Assembly: GCF_049943955.1 (NCBI RefSeq)
Contig: NZ_JBNFTW010000012.1
Span: forward strand, 79,321-143,320
DNA: 64,000 nucleotides
Direction: 5' to 3'
Source of the DNA: Desulfosporosinus sp049943955
GTDB taxonomy: Bacteria; Bacillota; Desulfitobacteriia; Desulfitobacteriales; Desulfitobacteriaceae
Part shown: positions 16,779 through 24,426 of the stretch, piece after piece
Position numbering within the stretch: the first letter of the stretch is position 1
Layout of the letters: every line of letters starts with the position of its first letter
Position numbers and translations under genes: made by a program
Notes under the pieces: model-generated
Told to the model about the DNA's origin: nothing
Seen by the model: the letters and a program-made list of their open reading frames with translations, nothing else
Databases searched by the model: none

Positions 16779-16855
16779 TGGGGTGGATAGTGGGACTTGA
16801 ACCCACGAGTGCCGGAGCCACAATCCGGTGCGTTAACCACTTCGCCATACCCACC
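16779..16855 (-). tRNA. tRNA-His (GTG)
   Basis: Stem CCGGA/TCCGG encloses TTGTGGC, anticodon GTG. The 5' end carries the extra G(-1) opposite C73, the hallmark of tRNA-His. CCA is encoded. Confidence 0.95.
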
Positions 16856-16867
16856 ACACATAATAAA

Positions 16868-16942
16868 TGGCTGGGGTGGCTGGATTCGAACCAACGAATG
16901 CCAGAGTCAAAGTCTGGTGCCTTACCGCTTGGCGACACCCCA
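16868..16942 (-). tRNA. tRNA-Gln (TTG)
   Basis: Acceptor TGGGGTG pairs with CACCCCA, followed by G and CCA. Stem CCAGA/TCTGG encloses CTTTGAC, anticodon TTG. It is first in the cluster. Confidence 0.95.
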
Positions 16943-17050
16943 ATATATCTTAATGCCTAAGCTTTCGCCTAGAGCAATTTTGACTTGGTTTTAACTTTCT
17001 TTATCAAAACGTTTAAGCAGCATCTTCAACTACTTTTAGCGCGGAATTTA

Positions 17051-17079
17051 ATATTAGCATTTATAGTTTATGTTGTCAA
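17051..17079 (-). promoter_or_regulatory. Promoter of the tRNA cluster
   Basis: Read on the minus strand, TTGACA and TAATAT are separated by exactly 17 bp, a near-consensus sigma-A promoter about 110 bp before tRNA-Gln. Confidence 0.85.
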
Positions 17080-17215
17080 TATATATTTTAAACATAACTT
17101 AAATCAAACTGTCTTCCTTTAAGACTGGGTTCCCTCAATAGTCTTCGACCCTTATCATCCCCTCGCTTGTCAATAATTCTCTAAAGATATATAATTCCCA
17201 TGAGGAGGTGAGCTA

Positions 17216-17464
17216 ATGCAACTTGATAGTTGGCTTTTTTTATTTCTTAACTTAACAATATTATTAGCATTTTCCGGAATTGTTTTTACTTTGTTTAAAA
17301 GCAATATCAATGGTCATATGCTCGAAACTACCTCAATAGAAAGAAATCAATTCATTTTACGCACACTCATCCTTATTCGTTTTCGAAAATATCTTGTTAT
17401 CAGGAGAATGCTTAAACAAGAAAATGATGACGATCCACCATATATATCCTCTTTAGTTTTTTAA
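17216..17464 (+). CDS. Small membrane protein preceding YidC homologue
   Basis: The protein has 82 aa, with an N-terminal hydrophobic segment (about 6-28) followed by a basic, Ile/Arg-rich amphipathic region and an acidic tail (ENDDDPP). GGAGGTG precedes the ATG. It ends 25 bases before the YidC homologue and is likely cotranscribed. I recognise no family. The pairing suggests a partner or substrate of the insertase, which is inference. Confidence 0.65.
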   Translation: MQLDSWLFLFLNLTILLAFSGIVFTLFKSNINGHMLETTSIERNQFILRTLILIRFRKYLVIRRMLKQENDDDPPYISSLVF

Positions 17465-17489
17465 AGAAAATCTAAGGAGGAATAATTAA

Positions 17490-18143
17490 ATGCATATGTT
17501 TAGTTCGCTATTCTCTTTAATTTTAGGTTCCCTAATTAATTTAACAGGTGATTGGTTTTTGGCGGTTGCTTTATTAACCTTTGGACTTAAACTTCTTCTC
17601 TTTCCATTGTCGGTTAATCAGCAACGAACTCAGCTATTCTCAGCTAACTTAAGTCAGGTAAAGTCTGCTTTAGCAGTCAAATTTCACAATAAAACGGAAA
17701 AAGTTAATACTGAGCTTCTAAAGATCTCTTCAAAGTACAAGGTTAATTCTTTTATGTCATTTCTGCCATTTATAATCCAGGCGCCAATCCTCTTCTCGTT
17801 TTATTTTTCTGTTCTCAATTTGAGCTCATCCGTTGGAAGTTTTCTTCTCCCTTGGGTTTCTGGGGTTCACGCAATGGATAATCTTCACATTTTGCCTGCA
17901 ATAGCGGGTTTCTTCCAGGGAGTGAACGGATTTACTGCTAGTAACAGAAACTTTTTGTCCTTCCTCGTTCCGGTGATCATTGGATTGGTTTTTCTTTGGA
18001 AAGCGCCGGCGGCACTCAGTGCCTATTGGATTGTGAACTCAGGCTTAGGATTAATCGAAAGGCAGATCTTTTCCCTCCGCGCTGTGCGCAAAAGGCTGCT
18101 TAATATCCCTACCCCAGAGCAAATGATAGAAGAAACTGTGTAA
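17490..18143 (+). CDS. Short YidC/Oxa1-family membrane protein
   Basis: The protein has 217 aa with about five hydrophobic segments in the order expected for the YidC/Oxa1 core: TM1 (LLTFGLKLLLFPL near residues 28-40), a charged cytoplasmic hairpin (about 48-85), then FMSFLPFIIQAPILFSFY and later helices ending PAALSAYWIVNS. It lacks the lipoprotein signal of Bacillus SpoIIIJ/YqjG and is shorter (those are about 260-275 aa). The Arg normally four residues after the TM1 Thr is a Lys here. It may be a specialised insertase. AAGGAGG precedes the ATG. It is cotranscribed with the 82-aa protein and closed by the hairpin at 18151. Confidence 0.8.
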   Translation: MHMFSSLFSLILGSLINLTGDWFLAVALLTFGLKLLLFPLSVNQQRTQLFSANLSQVKSALAVKFHNKTEKVNTELLKISSKYKVNSFMSFLPFIIQAPILFSFYFSVLNLSSSVGSFLLPWVSGVHAMDNLHILPAIAGFFQGVNGFTASNRNFLSFLVPVIIGLVFLWKAPAALSAYWIVNSGLGLIERQIFSLRAVRKRLLNIPTPEQMIEETV

Positions 18144-18150
18144 ACGCCCA

Positions 18151-18190
18151 GGGAGAGCCGTTACTTCTTTCGGAGTAAAACGACTCTCCC
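18151..18190 (+). terminator. Hairpin after the YidC homologue
   Basis: GGGAGAG(CCGTT) pairs with (AACG)ACTCTCCC across a roughly 15-base loop, followed by TTCG. The T-run is weak, so termination efficiency is uncertain. Confidence 0.6.
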
Positions 18191-18222
18191 TTCGACTTCA
18201 TTGCCAAGGTAATCAAGTTTAC

Positions 18223-18402
18223 AGTGAACTCGTTCAGCTAAAGCTGAACATCGAGGCTTCAGATACAATAATGTCCAGTGGACATTATTGCCGAGCCGCT
18301 CTTCCTAAAAGAAATACTTAGCGGCGAAGGAGGACTCTACCCCACCTGAAGTTAGCGAAGGCCCCCCACTTATAGAAGTGGGGGGCTTAAAGACTGGATA
18401 AA
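18223..18402 (+). repeat. Dispersed 180-bp hairpin element, copy A
   Basis: Left end AGTGAACTCG, then hairpin GTTCAGC-TAAA-GCTGAAC. It is followed by the near-perfect palindrome AATAATGTCCA-G-TGGACATTATT, a GCCGC...GCGGC pairing, and the right-end hairpin CCCCCCACTTATAGAAGTGGGGGG. It ends GGATAAA, after which copies A, B and C diverge. It has no ORF. It lies between the YidC homologue and the ubiD stop. The hairpin-rich structure recalls IS200/IS605-related palindromic elements or their guide-RNA region; this is inference. Confidence 0.85.
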
Positions 18403-18448
18403 CATGCCCCAAGTAAGGAACTAGTCTCAGACTTGTGACTCATTTAGA

Positions 18449-19927
18449 CTATTTTATAAACTCTGCCCACTTGTCTTTATCAATGTCCATGAATTTAGCC
18501 CTAATGAAGTTTTGCTTCTGGTCATAAGGAACTGTGCAGTCAAAAATTGCTTTACATGATATACCAGCATCACGAATACTGGATGAGTACTCTGGACTAC
18601 TAGAGGGATCCAAAGGGTGGCATCTTACGCCCGGAATAAAGATCGCATCTTCATTACCCTGAAACCGGGTGGTCATTGCCCACATGACATCATTCATATC
18701 AAATAAATCCACATCCTCATCTACCAGGAATACATGTTTTAACTCACTAAAGGCTGAAAAGGCAAGGAGTGCTGCCTGTCTCTGGCGTCCCTCATCACTT
18801 GGCATCCTCTTTTTAAATTGGATAACGACGACGTATTTACCCCCTCCGCAAGGTGCTGCATAGACATTTTGTAATCTGCCAGGCATAGCTCGTTCGATCA
18901 TTTGAATAATACTTGCTTCTGTTGGAATGCCGGCCATGGATACATGTTCCTCGCTTGGTCCGATACAAGATTGCATAATGGGGTTAACACGATGTGTAAC
19001 TGCTTTAACCTTAATAATTTGAACTTCTTTGGCATCACCGGTGTACCCCGGGAACTCCGGCATGGCCTTTCCGGTATTGGTGTTCTGATCTTCCCGTACA
19101 GTTTGATTAGGCAGCAATTCACCCTCGATAACATATTCCGCATGGGCAATACAATTTTCGTTGATCGTAAGACAATTTGTTAACTCCACAGGTCTATTGC
19201 GCAAAGCTCCAGCTATCTGCAGTTCATTGAATCCGAGAGGTGTGGTTGGCGGCTCAAAACACGCAGCGATTTCTATGGCCGGATCTACACCGATACTGAT
19301 CGAGATGGGAAGCGGTTTACCCATGGCTTCAGCTTTTTCACGGAAAACGCCTAAATGACGAGCGCCGGGCGTAAAAAACATACTTATTTCATCTTTGGAC
19401 TGGATGCAAAGGCGATGAATGGTAATATCCGTGTCTCCATTTTCAGGATCCGTCGCATAACACATCCCCAATGTAATATAGGGACCGGCATCCTCTTCTG
19501 TATTCGTAGGGGCCGGGACTAACTTTTTCAGATTAAACCCAGGGTCATCGGCATAATGAACAACTTCTTGGCATTTCGCATCCTTGTTGTCAATAACAAT
19601 CGGTGGTATAGGATTTTTCAGGGAATTTCCCAAATGGAAACCTAATGTTTTCGGATCTGTATCCAAAAGCAAACCGACACGTTTTCTGCTGGCCAATAAA
19701 CCAATCGCTACCCTGACATGATCAAACCCCTTGATTTTGTTAAAAACCATTGCCGGGCCCTCCTTAGTCGGTCTCATTACAGTTCCGCCTGCTCCAACAT
19801 GTCGATAAACTCCTGATAATTCTGCATGAGGATCAACTTCAATATCCGTCTGAATTAGCTGACCCGGAATAGATTCTAACAATTCTAATGCGGTTCTTAA
19901 GTCATTAACTTGTTTCTTTTGCGACAT
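18449..19927 (-). CDS. UbiD-family prenyl-FMN-dependent (de)carboxylase
   Basis: The protein has 492 aa, the normal size for UbiD. Family blocks are visible across the length: an N-terminal EVDPHAELSGVYRHVG region, IDNKDAKCQEVV, DPENGDTDITIHRLCIQ near 153, and HAEYVIEGELLPNQTVRED near 263-281, which holds the acidic residues typical of the active site. The family adds or removes CO2 on unsaturated or aromatic acids using prenylated FMN. No UbiX prenyltransferase is adjacent, so the cofactor must come from elsewhere. GGGAGG precedes the ATG. The substrate is unknown; an aromatic or alpha,beta-unsaturated acid is likely. Confidence 0.9.
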   Translation of the reverse strand: MSQKKQVNDLRTALELLESIPGQLIQTDIEVDPHAELSGVYRHVGAGGTVMRPTKEGPAMVFNKIKGFDHVRVAIGLLASRKRVGLLLDTDPKTLGFHLGNSLKNPIPPIVIDNKDAKCQEVVHYADDPGFNLKKLVPAPTNTEEDAGPYITLGMCYATDPENGDTDITIHRLCIQSKDEISMFFTPGARHLGVFREKAEAMGKPLPISISIGVDPAIEIAACFEPPTTPLGFNELQIAGALRNRPVELTNCLTINENCIAHAEYVIEGELLPNQTVREDQNTNTGKAMPEFPGYTGDAKEVQIIKVKAVTHRVNPIMQSCIGPSEEHVSMAGIPTEASIIQMIERAMPGRLQNVYAAPCGGGKYVVVIQFKKRMPSDEGRQRQAALLAFSAFSELKHVFLVDEDVDLFDMNDVMWAMTTRFQGNEDAIFIPGVRCHPLDPSSSPEYSSSIRDAGISCKAIFDCTVPYDQKQNFIRAKFMDIDKDKWAEFIK

Positions 19928-20177
19928 CTAAATTCCTCCCTTGCACTATGTACCATAACTAATAACTATATAACCGTCAGATTCCCAATATCTTTCAAGC
20001 AGAATACCGCTCTAAATATCTAAATGGTTTTATTTGTTTCCACTGATTTATGTAAAATTATACTCTTTTATAGAGAGCTTGCAATTTACGTTCTAGCAGC
20101 GACGTTCAAGATTATGTAAAAGTAAAGTTAAACCATCGAATATCTAGAATAATCATGAATAATCGGAGTGAGCGATA

Positions 20178-20984
20178 ATGAATCAATTAATTGCCTTGGG
20201 AACAGGCCATGCTACAGTAACTAAGTGCTTCAACACATGTTTTGCCCTATCCAATGAAAAGAATGAGTATATCTTGGTTGATACCGGTGGTGGCAATGGC
20301 ATTTTAGCAGCTTTGGAAAAAACGGGTATTTCCGTTCAAGAGATACACAACGTTTTCATCAGCCACAAGCATTCAGATCATCTTCTTGGAGTAGTTTGGA
20401 TCATTAGAATAATCGCATCGTCTGTTCTAATAGGTCAGTATAACGATAACCTGAACATCTATTGTCATAGAGAGCTTATAAGCGATATCAAAACCCTCGT
20501 GAAATCGACGCTCGATAAAAAGTTAACGGACGTAATCGGTCACCGAATTTTCATTATACCTGTAGATGATGGACAAACGAATACTCTTCTTGGTCAAGAT
20601 TTTACGTTCTTTGATATTCACTCCACCAAGGTGAAACAGTACGGCTTTACTGTCAAACTAAATAACGGAAAACTTCTTGCCTTTCTAGGAGATGAACCCT
20701 ATAACAATTTATGTGAAACTTATGTTTCAAATAGTGATTGGCTTTTATGTGAGGCCTTTTGCCTTTATCGTGACCGCGAAGTATTTAGGCCCTATGAAAA
20801 ACATCATAGTACTGTTAAAGATGCTTGCGAACTTGCAACTCTACTTAATATAAAAAACCTAATACTATGGCATACTGAGGACTCTAACATAGCTCAGCGA
20901 AAAAACCTTTACACAGAGGAAGGGAAAAAATACTTCAGCGGAAATATTTACATTCCTGATGATCTAACGATAATAACTCTATAA
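20178..20984 (+). CDS. Metallo-beta-lactamase-fold hydrolase (RNase Z-like)
   Basis: The protein has 268 aa. The metal motif HKHSDH is at about 64-69, followed by a GDEP segment near 173-176 and HHST near 214-217, and a final LWHTED near 236. The layout matches the RNase Z/arylsulfatase-like MBL branch. It lacks the exosite arm of true RNase Z, so a small-molecule or phosphodiester hydrolase is more likely. GGAGTGAG precedes the ATG. It stands alone between ubiD (divergent) and the small peptide gene. Confidence 0.8.
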   Translation: MNQLIALGTGHATVTKCFNTCFALSNEKNEYILVDTGGGNGILAALEKTGISVQEIHNVFISHKHSDHLLGVVWIIRIIASSVLIGQYNDNLNIYCHRELISDIKTLVKSTLDKKLTDVIGHRIFIIPVDDGQTNTLLGQDFTFFDIHSTKVKQYGFTVKLNNGKLLAFLGDEPYNNLCETYVSNSDWLLCEAFCLYRDREVFRPYEKHHSTVKDACELATLLNIKNLILWHTEDSNIAQRKNLYTEEGKKYFSGNIYIPDDLTIITL

Positions 20985-20998
20985 CCTATACTTCAGTG

Positions 20999-21032
20999 AC
21001 GCACCCGCTGGCAAATCACCATCGTGGTGCGT
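20999..21032 (+). terminator. Weak hairpin after the MBL gene
   Basis: ACGCACC and GGTGCGT are separated by about 20 bases, with no strong T-run. A possible terminator 15 bases after the stop. Confidence 0.4.
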
Positions 21033-21134
21033 TCCTGCCATTATTTGCTTAATTCTATTAATTCTTCAATATCACTATTAAAATAACTTTTTACTTTCGT
21101 CAAAACGTGTTTGTCTTCGAATGACTTATACATT

Positions 21135-21196
21135 TTCATCAAACTTTCAGCATACATTCAGGAAACTTTCAGCAATTATTCAGATTAGAGTATAAT
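21135..21196 (+). promoter_or_regulatory. 11-bp-periodic response-regulator site plus -10 box
   Basis: TTCAG occurs at 21146, 21157, 21168 and 21179, exactly 11 bp apart, and TTCAT at 21135 continues the register. The full units read CTTTCAG/CATTCAG/CTTTCAG/TATTCAG with 4-base spacers. TATAAT follows at 21191-21196. Tandem 7-mers with 11-bp period are how PhoB/OmpR-family regulators bind (E. coli Pho box: CTGTCAT-N4 repeats). The site replaces a normal -35 box and suggests activation of the 46-aa ORF at 21254. Confidence 0.75.
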
Positions 21197-21253
21197 TTTA
21201 GAATTTATTTAACCAATAAAGTATAAGAAATCTAAAATAAAGGGGAGATTTAT

Positions 21254-21394
21254 TTGAATATCACAGACTTTATCAATCTTACAAGCTTATTTAGCCTAGA
21301 TAGCCTTGTGTCCGACGGAACTATCACCCAAGACCAAGAAACTGCCATACATAACATGTTTGAAACATCAAGAATGGCTTATCAGCAATTTTAG
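21254..21394 (+). CDS. 46-aa ORF of unknown function
   Basis: A TTG start at 21254 follows AAAGGGGAG with good spacing. The product is acidic and soluble, with alternating Leu/Ser and no Cys (begins with NITDFINLTSLFSLD, ends MAYQQF). It has its own promoter (-10 at 21191) and terminator (21418), so it looks like a real unit. I recognise no homologue. It could instead be a leader or a regulatory RNA with an incidental ORF. Confidence 0.5.
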   Translation: MNITDFINLTSLFSLDSLVSDGTITQDQETAIHNMFETSRMAYQQF

Positions 21395-21417
21395 ACCTAA
21401 AAAAGGGTACAAAAAAC

Positions 21418-21451
21418 AGGCGCTGCCTTTCAGTGAGGCAACGCCTATCTT
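21418..21451 (+). terminator. Terminator after the 46-aa ORF
   Basis: AGGCG(C)TGCCT and AGGCA(A)CGCCT form a 10-bp stem with one mismatch, followed by ATCTTAT. It lies 23 bases after the stop. Confidence 0.7.
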
Positions 21452-21589
21452 ATAGATGGCTTTTACAAATTTGCTTATCGTTATGCCATGAGTATTAAAG
21501 ATAATATCATTGACATATTCTGGAGTTGATAATCATAAATACCCGAACTAAGATGATGTAATCCTGCTGAATGCTAATGAGGTTTGCAC

Positions 21590-22150
21590 CTATTCCCCTT
21601 TGAGTAAAAGATCCTCAATGTTTTTTCTGTTATCCGGGTTTTCTCTGCTTTGCAATTCTTGACTCAAACTATCTTTTTGTCCATAATATCCCACTGCTAT
21701 CACTGCAATTATTGTGTAATCCTCAGGTATGCAAAATTCTTCCCGGGCTTTTTCACGATTAAAGCCTCCCATGGCATGAGTAATCAACCCACGTCTCTGA
21801 GCTTCCAAAGATAAATAACCCCACGAAGTTCCGGCATCAAACATATGCCAGTAATTATCTTTTCCATTTAACGTAAATGTTTTTTTGGAAACAATCAAAA
21901 TCAAAACCGGAGCTTTCTTCGCCCATTCCAGGTTTGAAGGAGTTAAAAGTCCACGCATTTTTTGAAGCATTACTTCGTTATCTGCAATAATAAATCGCCA
22001 AGGTTGCTCGTTAAAACATGAAGGTGCAAATCTGGCCGCCTCAAGCAAGGGCATTAAATCCTCTCGCGGAACTAACCTGCTACCAAATGCTCTGGGTGAC
22101 CATCGCTCTTTAATTTCAGGGATAATTTCAAAATTGAACTGTCTCGTCAT
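21590..22150 (-). CDS. Nitroreductase-family FMN oxidoreductase
   Basis: The protein has 186 aa. The N-terminal FMN-binding block RWSPRAFGSR (near 16-25) and APSCFNEQPWRFI (near 42-54) are typical of the family, as is the later GYYGQKD region. It would reduce quinones, nitro groups or similar acceptors with NAD(P)H. AAAAGGAG precedes the ATG. It follows the UspA-type gene by 22 bases on the same strand, suggesting one stress-related unit. Confidence 0.88.
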   Translation of the reverse strand: MTRQFNFEIIPEIKERWSPRAFGSRLVPREDLMPLLEAARFAPSCFNEQPWRFIIADNEVMLQKMRGLLTPSNLEWAKKAPVLILIVSKKTFTLNGKDNYWHMFDAGTSWGYLSLEAQRRGLITHAMGGFNREKAREEFCIPEDYTIIAVIAVGYYGQKDSLSQELQSRENPDNRKNIEDLLLKGE

Positions 22151-22172
22151 TTTCCCTCTCCTTTTAATGATC

Positions 22173-22598
22173 TTACTTTACTACCAGCACCGGACATAAA
22201 GAATGGGCAAGAATCTTTTGAGTTACGCTACCTAACACAGCTCCTGATATAGGTCCATGTCCATGACTGCCCATAATAATTAAATCAAAATCCCTCTTGG
22301 CTTCTTCAAGAATGGCGCTTGCGGGATGCCCTGAAATATGCTTTTTATGGAAAACAATATCACCGACTTCAATCCCTGCTAAAGCTGCCTCCAAAGCTGC
22401 TTCTCCACTTTGATCAATTTCCTCCTGAGATACGACAAGACCATAAGATACTGTATAGCCCCAATATGCTTCTGGATTGTACGTCACATGAAATAGCTCA
22501 ACCTCGGAGTTAAATTGCCGTGCAAGGTTGAGTGCTGTAACCAAAGCTCGGCGAGAATATTCAGAAATATCCGTCGGAACTAAAATCCTTTTGAACAT
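22173..22598 (-). CDS. Universal stress protein (UspA family)
   Basis: The protein has 141 aa. It starts FKRILVPTDISEYS and ends with the ATP-binding signature GSHGHGPISGAVLGSVTQKIL followed by CPVLVVK, as in ATP-binding UspA proteins. The second of two adjacent ATGs (22598) is better spaced from GGGTGG. It is upstream of the nitroreductase in the same unit. Confidence 0.88.
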   Translation of the reverse strand: MFKRILVPTDISEYSRRALVTALNLARQFNSEVELFHVTYNPEAYWGYTVSYGLVVSQEEIDQSGEAALEAALAGIEVGDIVFHKKHISGHPASAILEEAKRDFDLIIMGSHGHGPISGAVLGSVTQKILAHSLCPVLVVK

Positions 22599-22877
22599 CA
22601 TTTACCACCCTTTCAACTCTTATTTACAAAAATGGTTTAAGGCCAAAAGATTAACCAAACTAGCTTCTCATTAAGTATTAATGCTTGAACTCTATTTATT
22701 TTAAGTATTATTATATCATTATAATTATTCTTTACAACTATTTTATTTAAATTTTACCTGATATTCTTAATCTGCTTAAAACTGGCATAGTATACAAAAA
22801 CATTGCCATAACGATGTATAATTATGAGTGATATACTCCTGATACACCCATTTTACTGGATCATTGGAGGTTTGATA

Positions 22878-23864
22878 ATGAATATCAAGGCAACAAAATA
22901 CCTTCTGCCCCAATTTGCTCAAGATTTTATTAATCATCTTGCAGTTACCAATAAATCAAAGTCTACCCAAGCAGCCTACGTTTACGAGTTGGGTATGTTT
23001 TTTAATTATCTATGCCGCTCAGTGCCTGACTTCCCCTCCTCTCCCTCTCATATCCAGGTTTCGGTCATGGAAACCGTCGGTCATCGCCATATTGAGTCCT
23101 ATTTAAGCTGGGCAAATTCCGAACGTAATAACGGGCCTCGTGCTCTAGCTCGTAAACAAGCAGTAATTAAGTCATTATATCGATATATGCTTCGTGAAGA
23201 TATGATACATAAAGACGTTACAATTAAATTAGATCCAATTTATGTTAATCAAAGCCTTCCTAAAGCTTTAGAACCTAATCAAATTGCTGATTTGACTGAT
23301 GTTTTAGAAACTGGTACAGGATTATCTGACGGCCAGCTTAAATACTATGCTTATACTGAGAAACGTGATTATGCCATTGTCCTTACTTTAATCGGCACAG
23401 GACTGCGCTTATCTGAACTTTGCGGTTTGGATCTCAGCCATACATTTATAGCAAAAGGGCATTTTAAAATCACACGTAAAGGGAATAAGGAAAGCGTTGT
23501 TTATTTTAATCAGGAAGTTGCAACAGCTCTAAACGATTATCTTGGCAGCGAACGCCCACGTTATGCCCGTAATAACGTTGATGCTCTTTTTCTATCGATT
23601 CAGGGAAACCGAATCAGCAAGAGAGCAGTACAAAATCTGATTGCCAAATACATGACCATCCTCAAATCATTTGGACATAATACTGAAGGTTACAGTGTCC
23701 ATAAATTACGTTCGACATTTGCTACTTTGCTCCTTCGGGAAACAGACAATTTAGCGATTGTACAAGATGCTCTTGGACATGCAGACCCAAGGACAACAAG
23801 AATTTATGCTAAAGTACTGGACGAGCAATTAAAGCGAGCTGCCGATTTGATAAAATTCAAATAG
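22878..23864 (+). CDS. Tyrosine recombinase (XerC/D-like integrase)
   Basis: The protein has 328 aa. The N-terminal SAM-like DNA-binding domain spans about 10-110. The catalytic domain carries Arg in GTGLRLSELCGLDL, a Lys in KGNKES, HKLRS (HxxR), LGH and finally the nucleophile Tyr in TRIYAKV. All key residues are present. ATG 22878 follows TTGGAGG; the upstream reading from 22824 lacks this. A full copy of the 180-bp element begins 14 bases after the stop. No other phage or ICE genes are visible, so it could be a chromosomal Xer-type enzyme or a remnant. Confidence 0.9.
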   Translation: MNIKATKYLLPQFAQDFINHLAVTNKSKSTQAAYVYELGMFFNYLCRSVPDFPSSPSHIQVSVMETVGHRHIESYLSWANSERNNGPRALARKQAVIKSLYRYMLREDMIHKDVTIKLDPIYVNQSLPKALEPNQIADLTDVLETGTGLSDGQLKYYAYTEKRDYAIVLTLIGTGLRLSELCGLDLSHTFIAKGHFKITRKGNKESVVYFNQEVATALNDYLGSERPRYARNNVDALFLSIQGNRISKRAVQNLIAKYMTILKSFGHNTEGYSVHKLRSTFATLLLRETDNLAIVQDALGHADPRTTRIYAKVLDEQLKRAADLIKFK

Positions 23865-23877
23865 AAACACCTTGTAA

Positions 23878-24062
23878 AGTCAACTCGCTTACGCTAAAGC
23901 TGAACATCAGGGCTTTAGATACAATAATGTCCAGTGGACATTATTGCCGAGCCGCCTTTCCCAATAGAAATACTTAGCGGTGAAGGAGAACTCTACCCCA
24001 CCTGAAGTTAACGAAGGACCCACCCCCACTTATAGAAGTGGGGGGCTTAAAAATTGGATAAA
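23878..24062 (+). repeat. Dispersed 180-bp hairpin element, copy B
   Basis: The same modules as copy A: a GCTAAAGC hairpin with some divergence in the left arm, the AATAATGTCCA-G-TGGACATTATT palindrome, the GCCGC/GCGGT pairing, and a right-end hairpin with ACCCACCCCCACTTATAG. It ends GGATAAA. It sits directly behind the tyrosine recombinase gene. Confidence 0.85.
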
Positions 24063-24116
24063 GTGTTCTTATAGTAATTGCCAATTTCTTAATGAGCTTT
24101 ATTTTAAATTATTTTT

Positions 24117-24154
24117 AAGCAGAGATTCGCTTCAGGTGAGTTTCTGCTTTTATT
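24117..24154 (+). terminator. Terminator downstream of recombinase and copy B
   Basis: AAGCAGAGA and TTTCTGCTT (one G-T pair) enclose a 15-base loop and are followed by TTATT. Confidence 0.65.
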
Positions 24155-24202
24155 ATCGTTTATGGAACTCTTATCCCATCTCGGGCATTTCCCTATTGTA
24201 TT

Positions 24203-24238
24203 AAAGTTCGATAATAATCCAGGTTATTATGTAACTTT
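24203..24238. promoter_or_regulatory. Inverted repeat upstream of oppA
   Basis: AAAGTTCGATAATAA and TTATTATGTAACTTT form a long imperfect dyad 190 bases before oppA. It is a candidate operator or leader hairpin. The rest of 24063-24426 is AT-rich with no visible gene. Confidence 0.4.
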
Positions 24239-24426
24239 GAATTTAAATACTTATATTATTTTTGTTATTTGTGTATTTATATTTTCAATATTTACATATT
24301 CTCTTTTTTCTCTCTGATTGTGTAGCAGGAATTCACAATAGCAATACCGAATACACAACAATTGAATCCGCTGAAATTAATTGCGGAAACAAAGAGAAAA
24401 AAATAAAGGAGGAAGAAAGGAAAATC

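Noticed and set aside
16493..16960. Protein-coding ORFs of 65-133 aa over the tRNA cluster
   Set aside because: They run through five clear tRNA genes; the open frames are a by-product of tRNA sequence.
22878..23864. Prophage or integrative element carrying the recombinase
   Set aside because: No phage structural, replication or conjugation genes and no flanking attachment repeats with a tRNA were seen.
24262..24426. Upstream extension of oppA
   Set aside because: It would place 55 residues before a clear lipoprotein signal; the strong site before 24427 decides the start.
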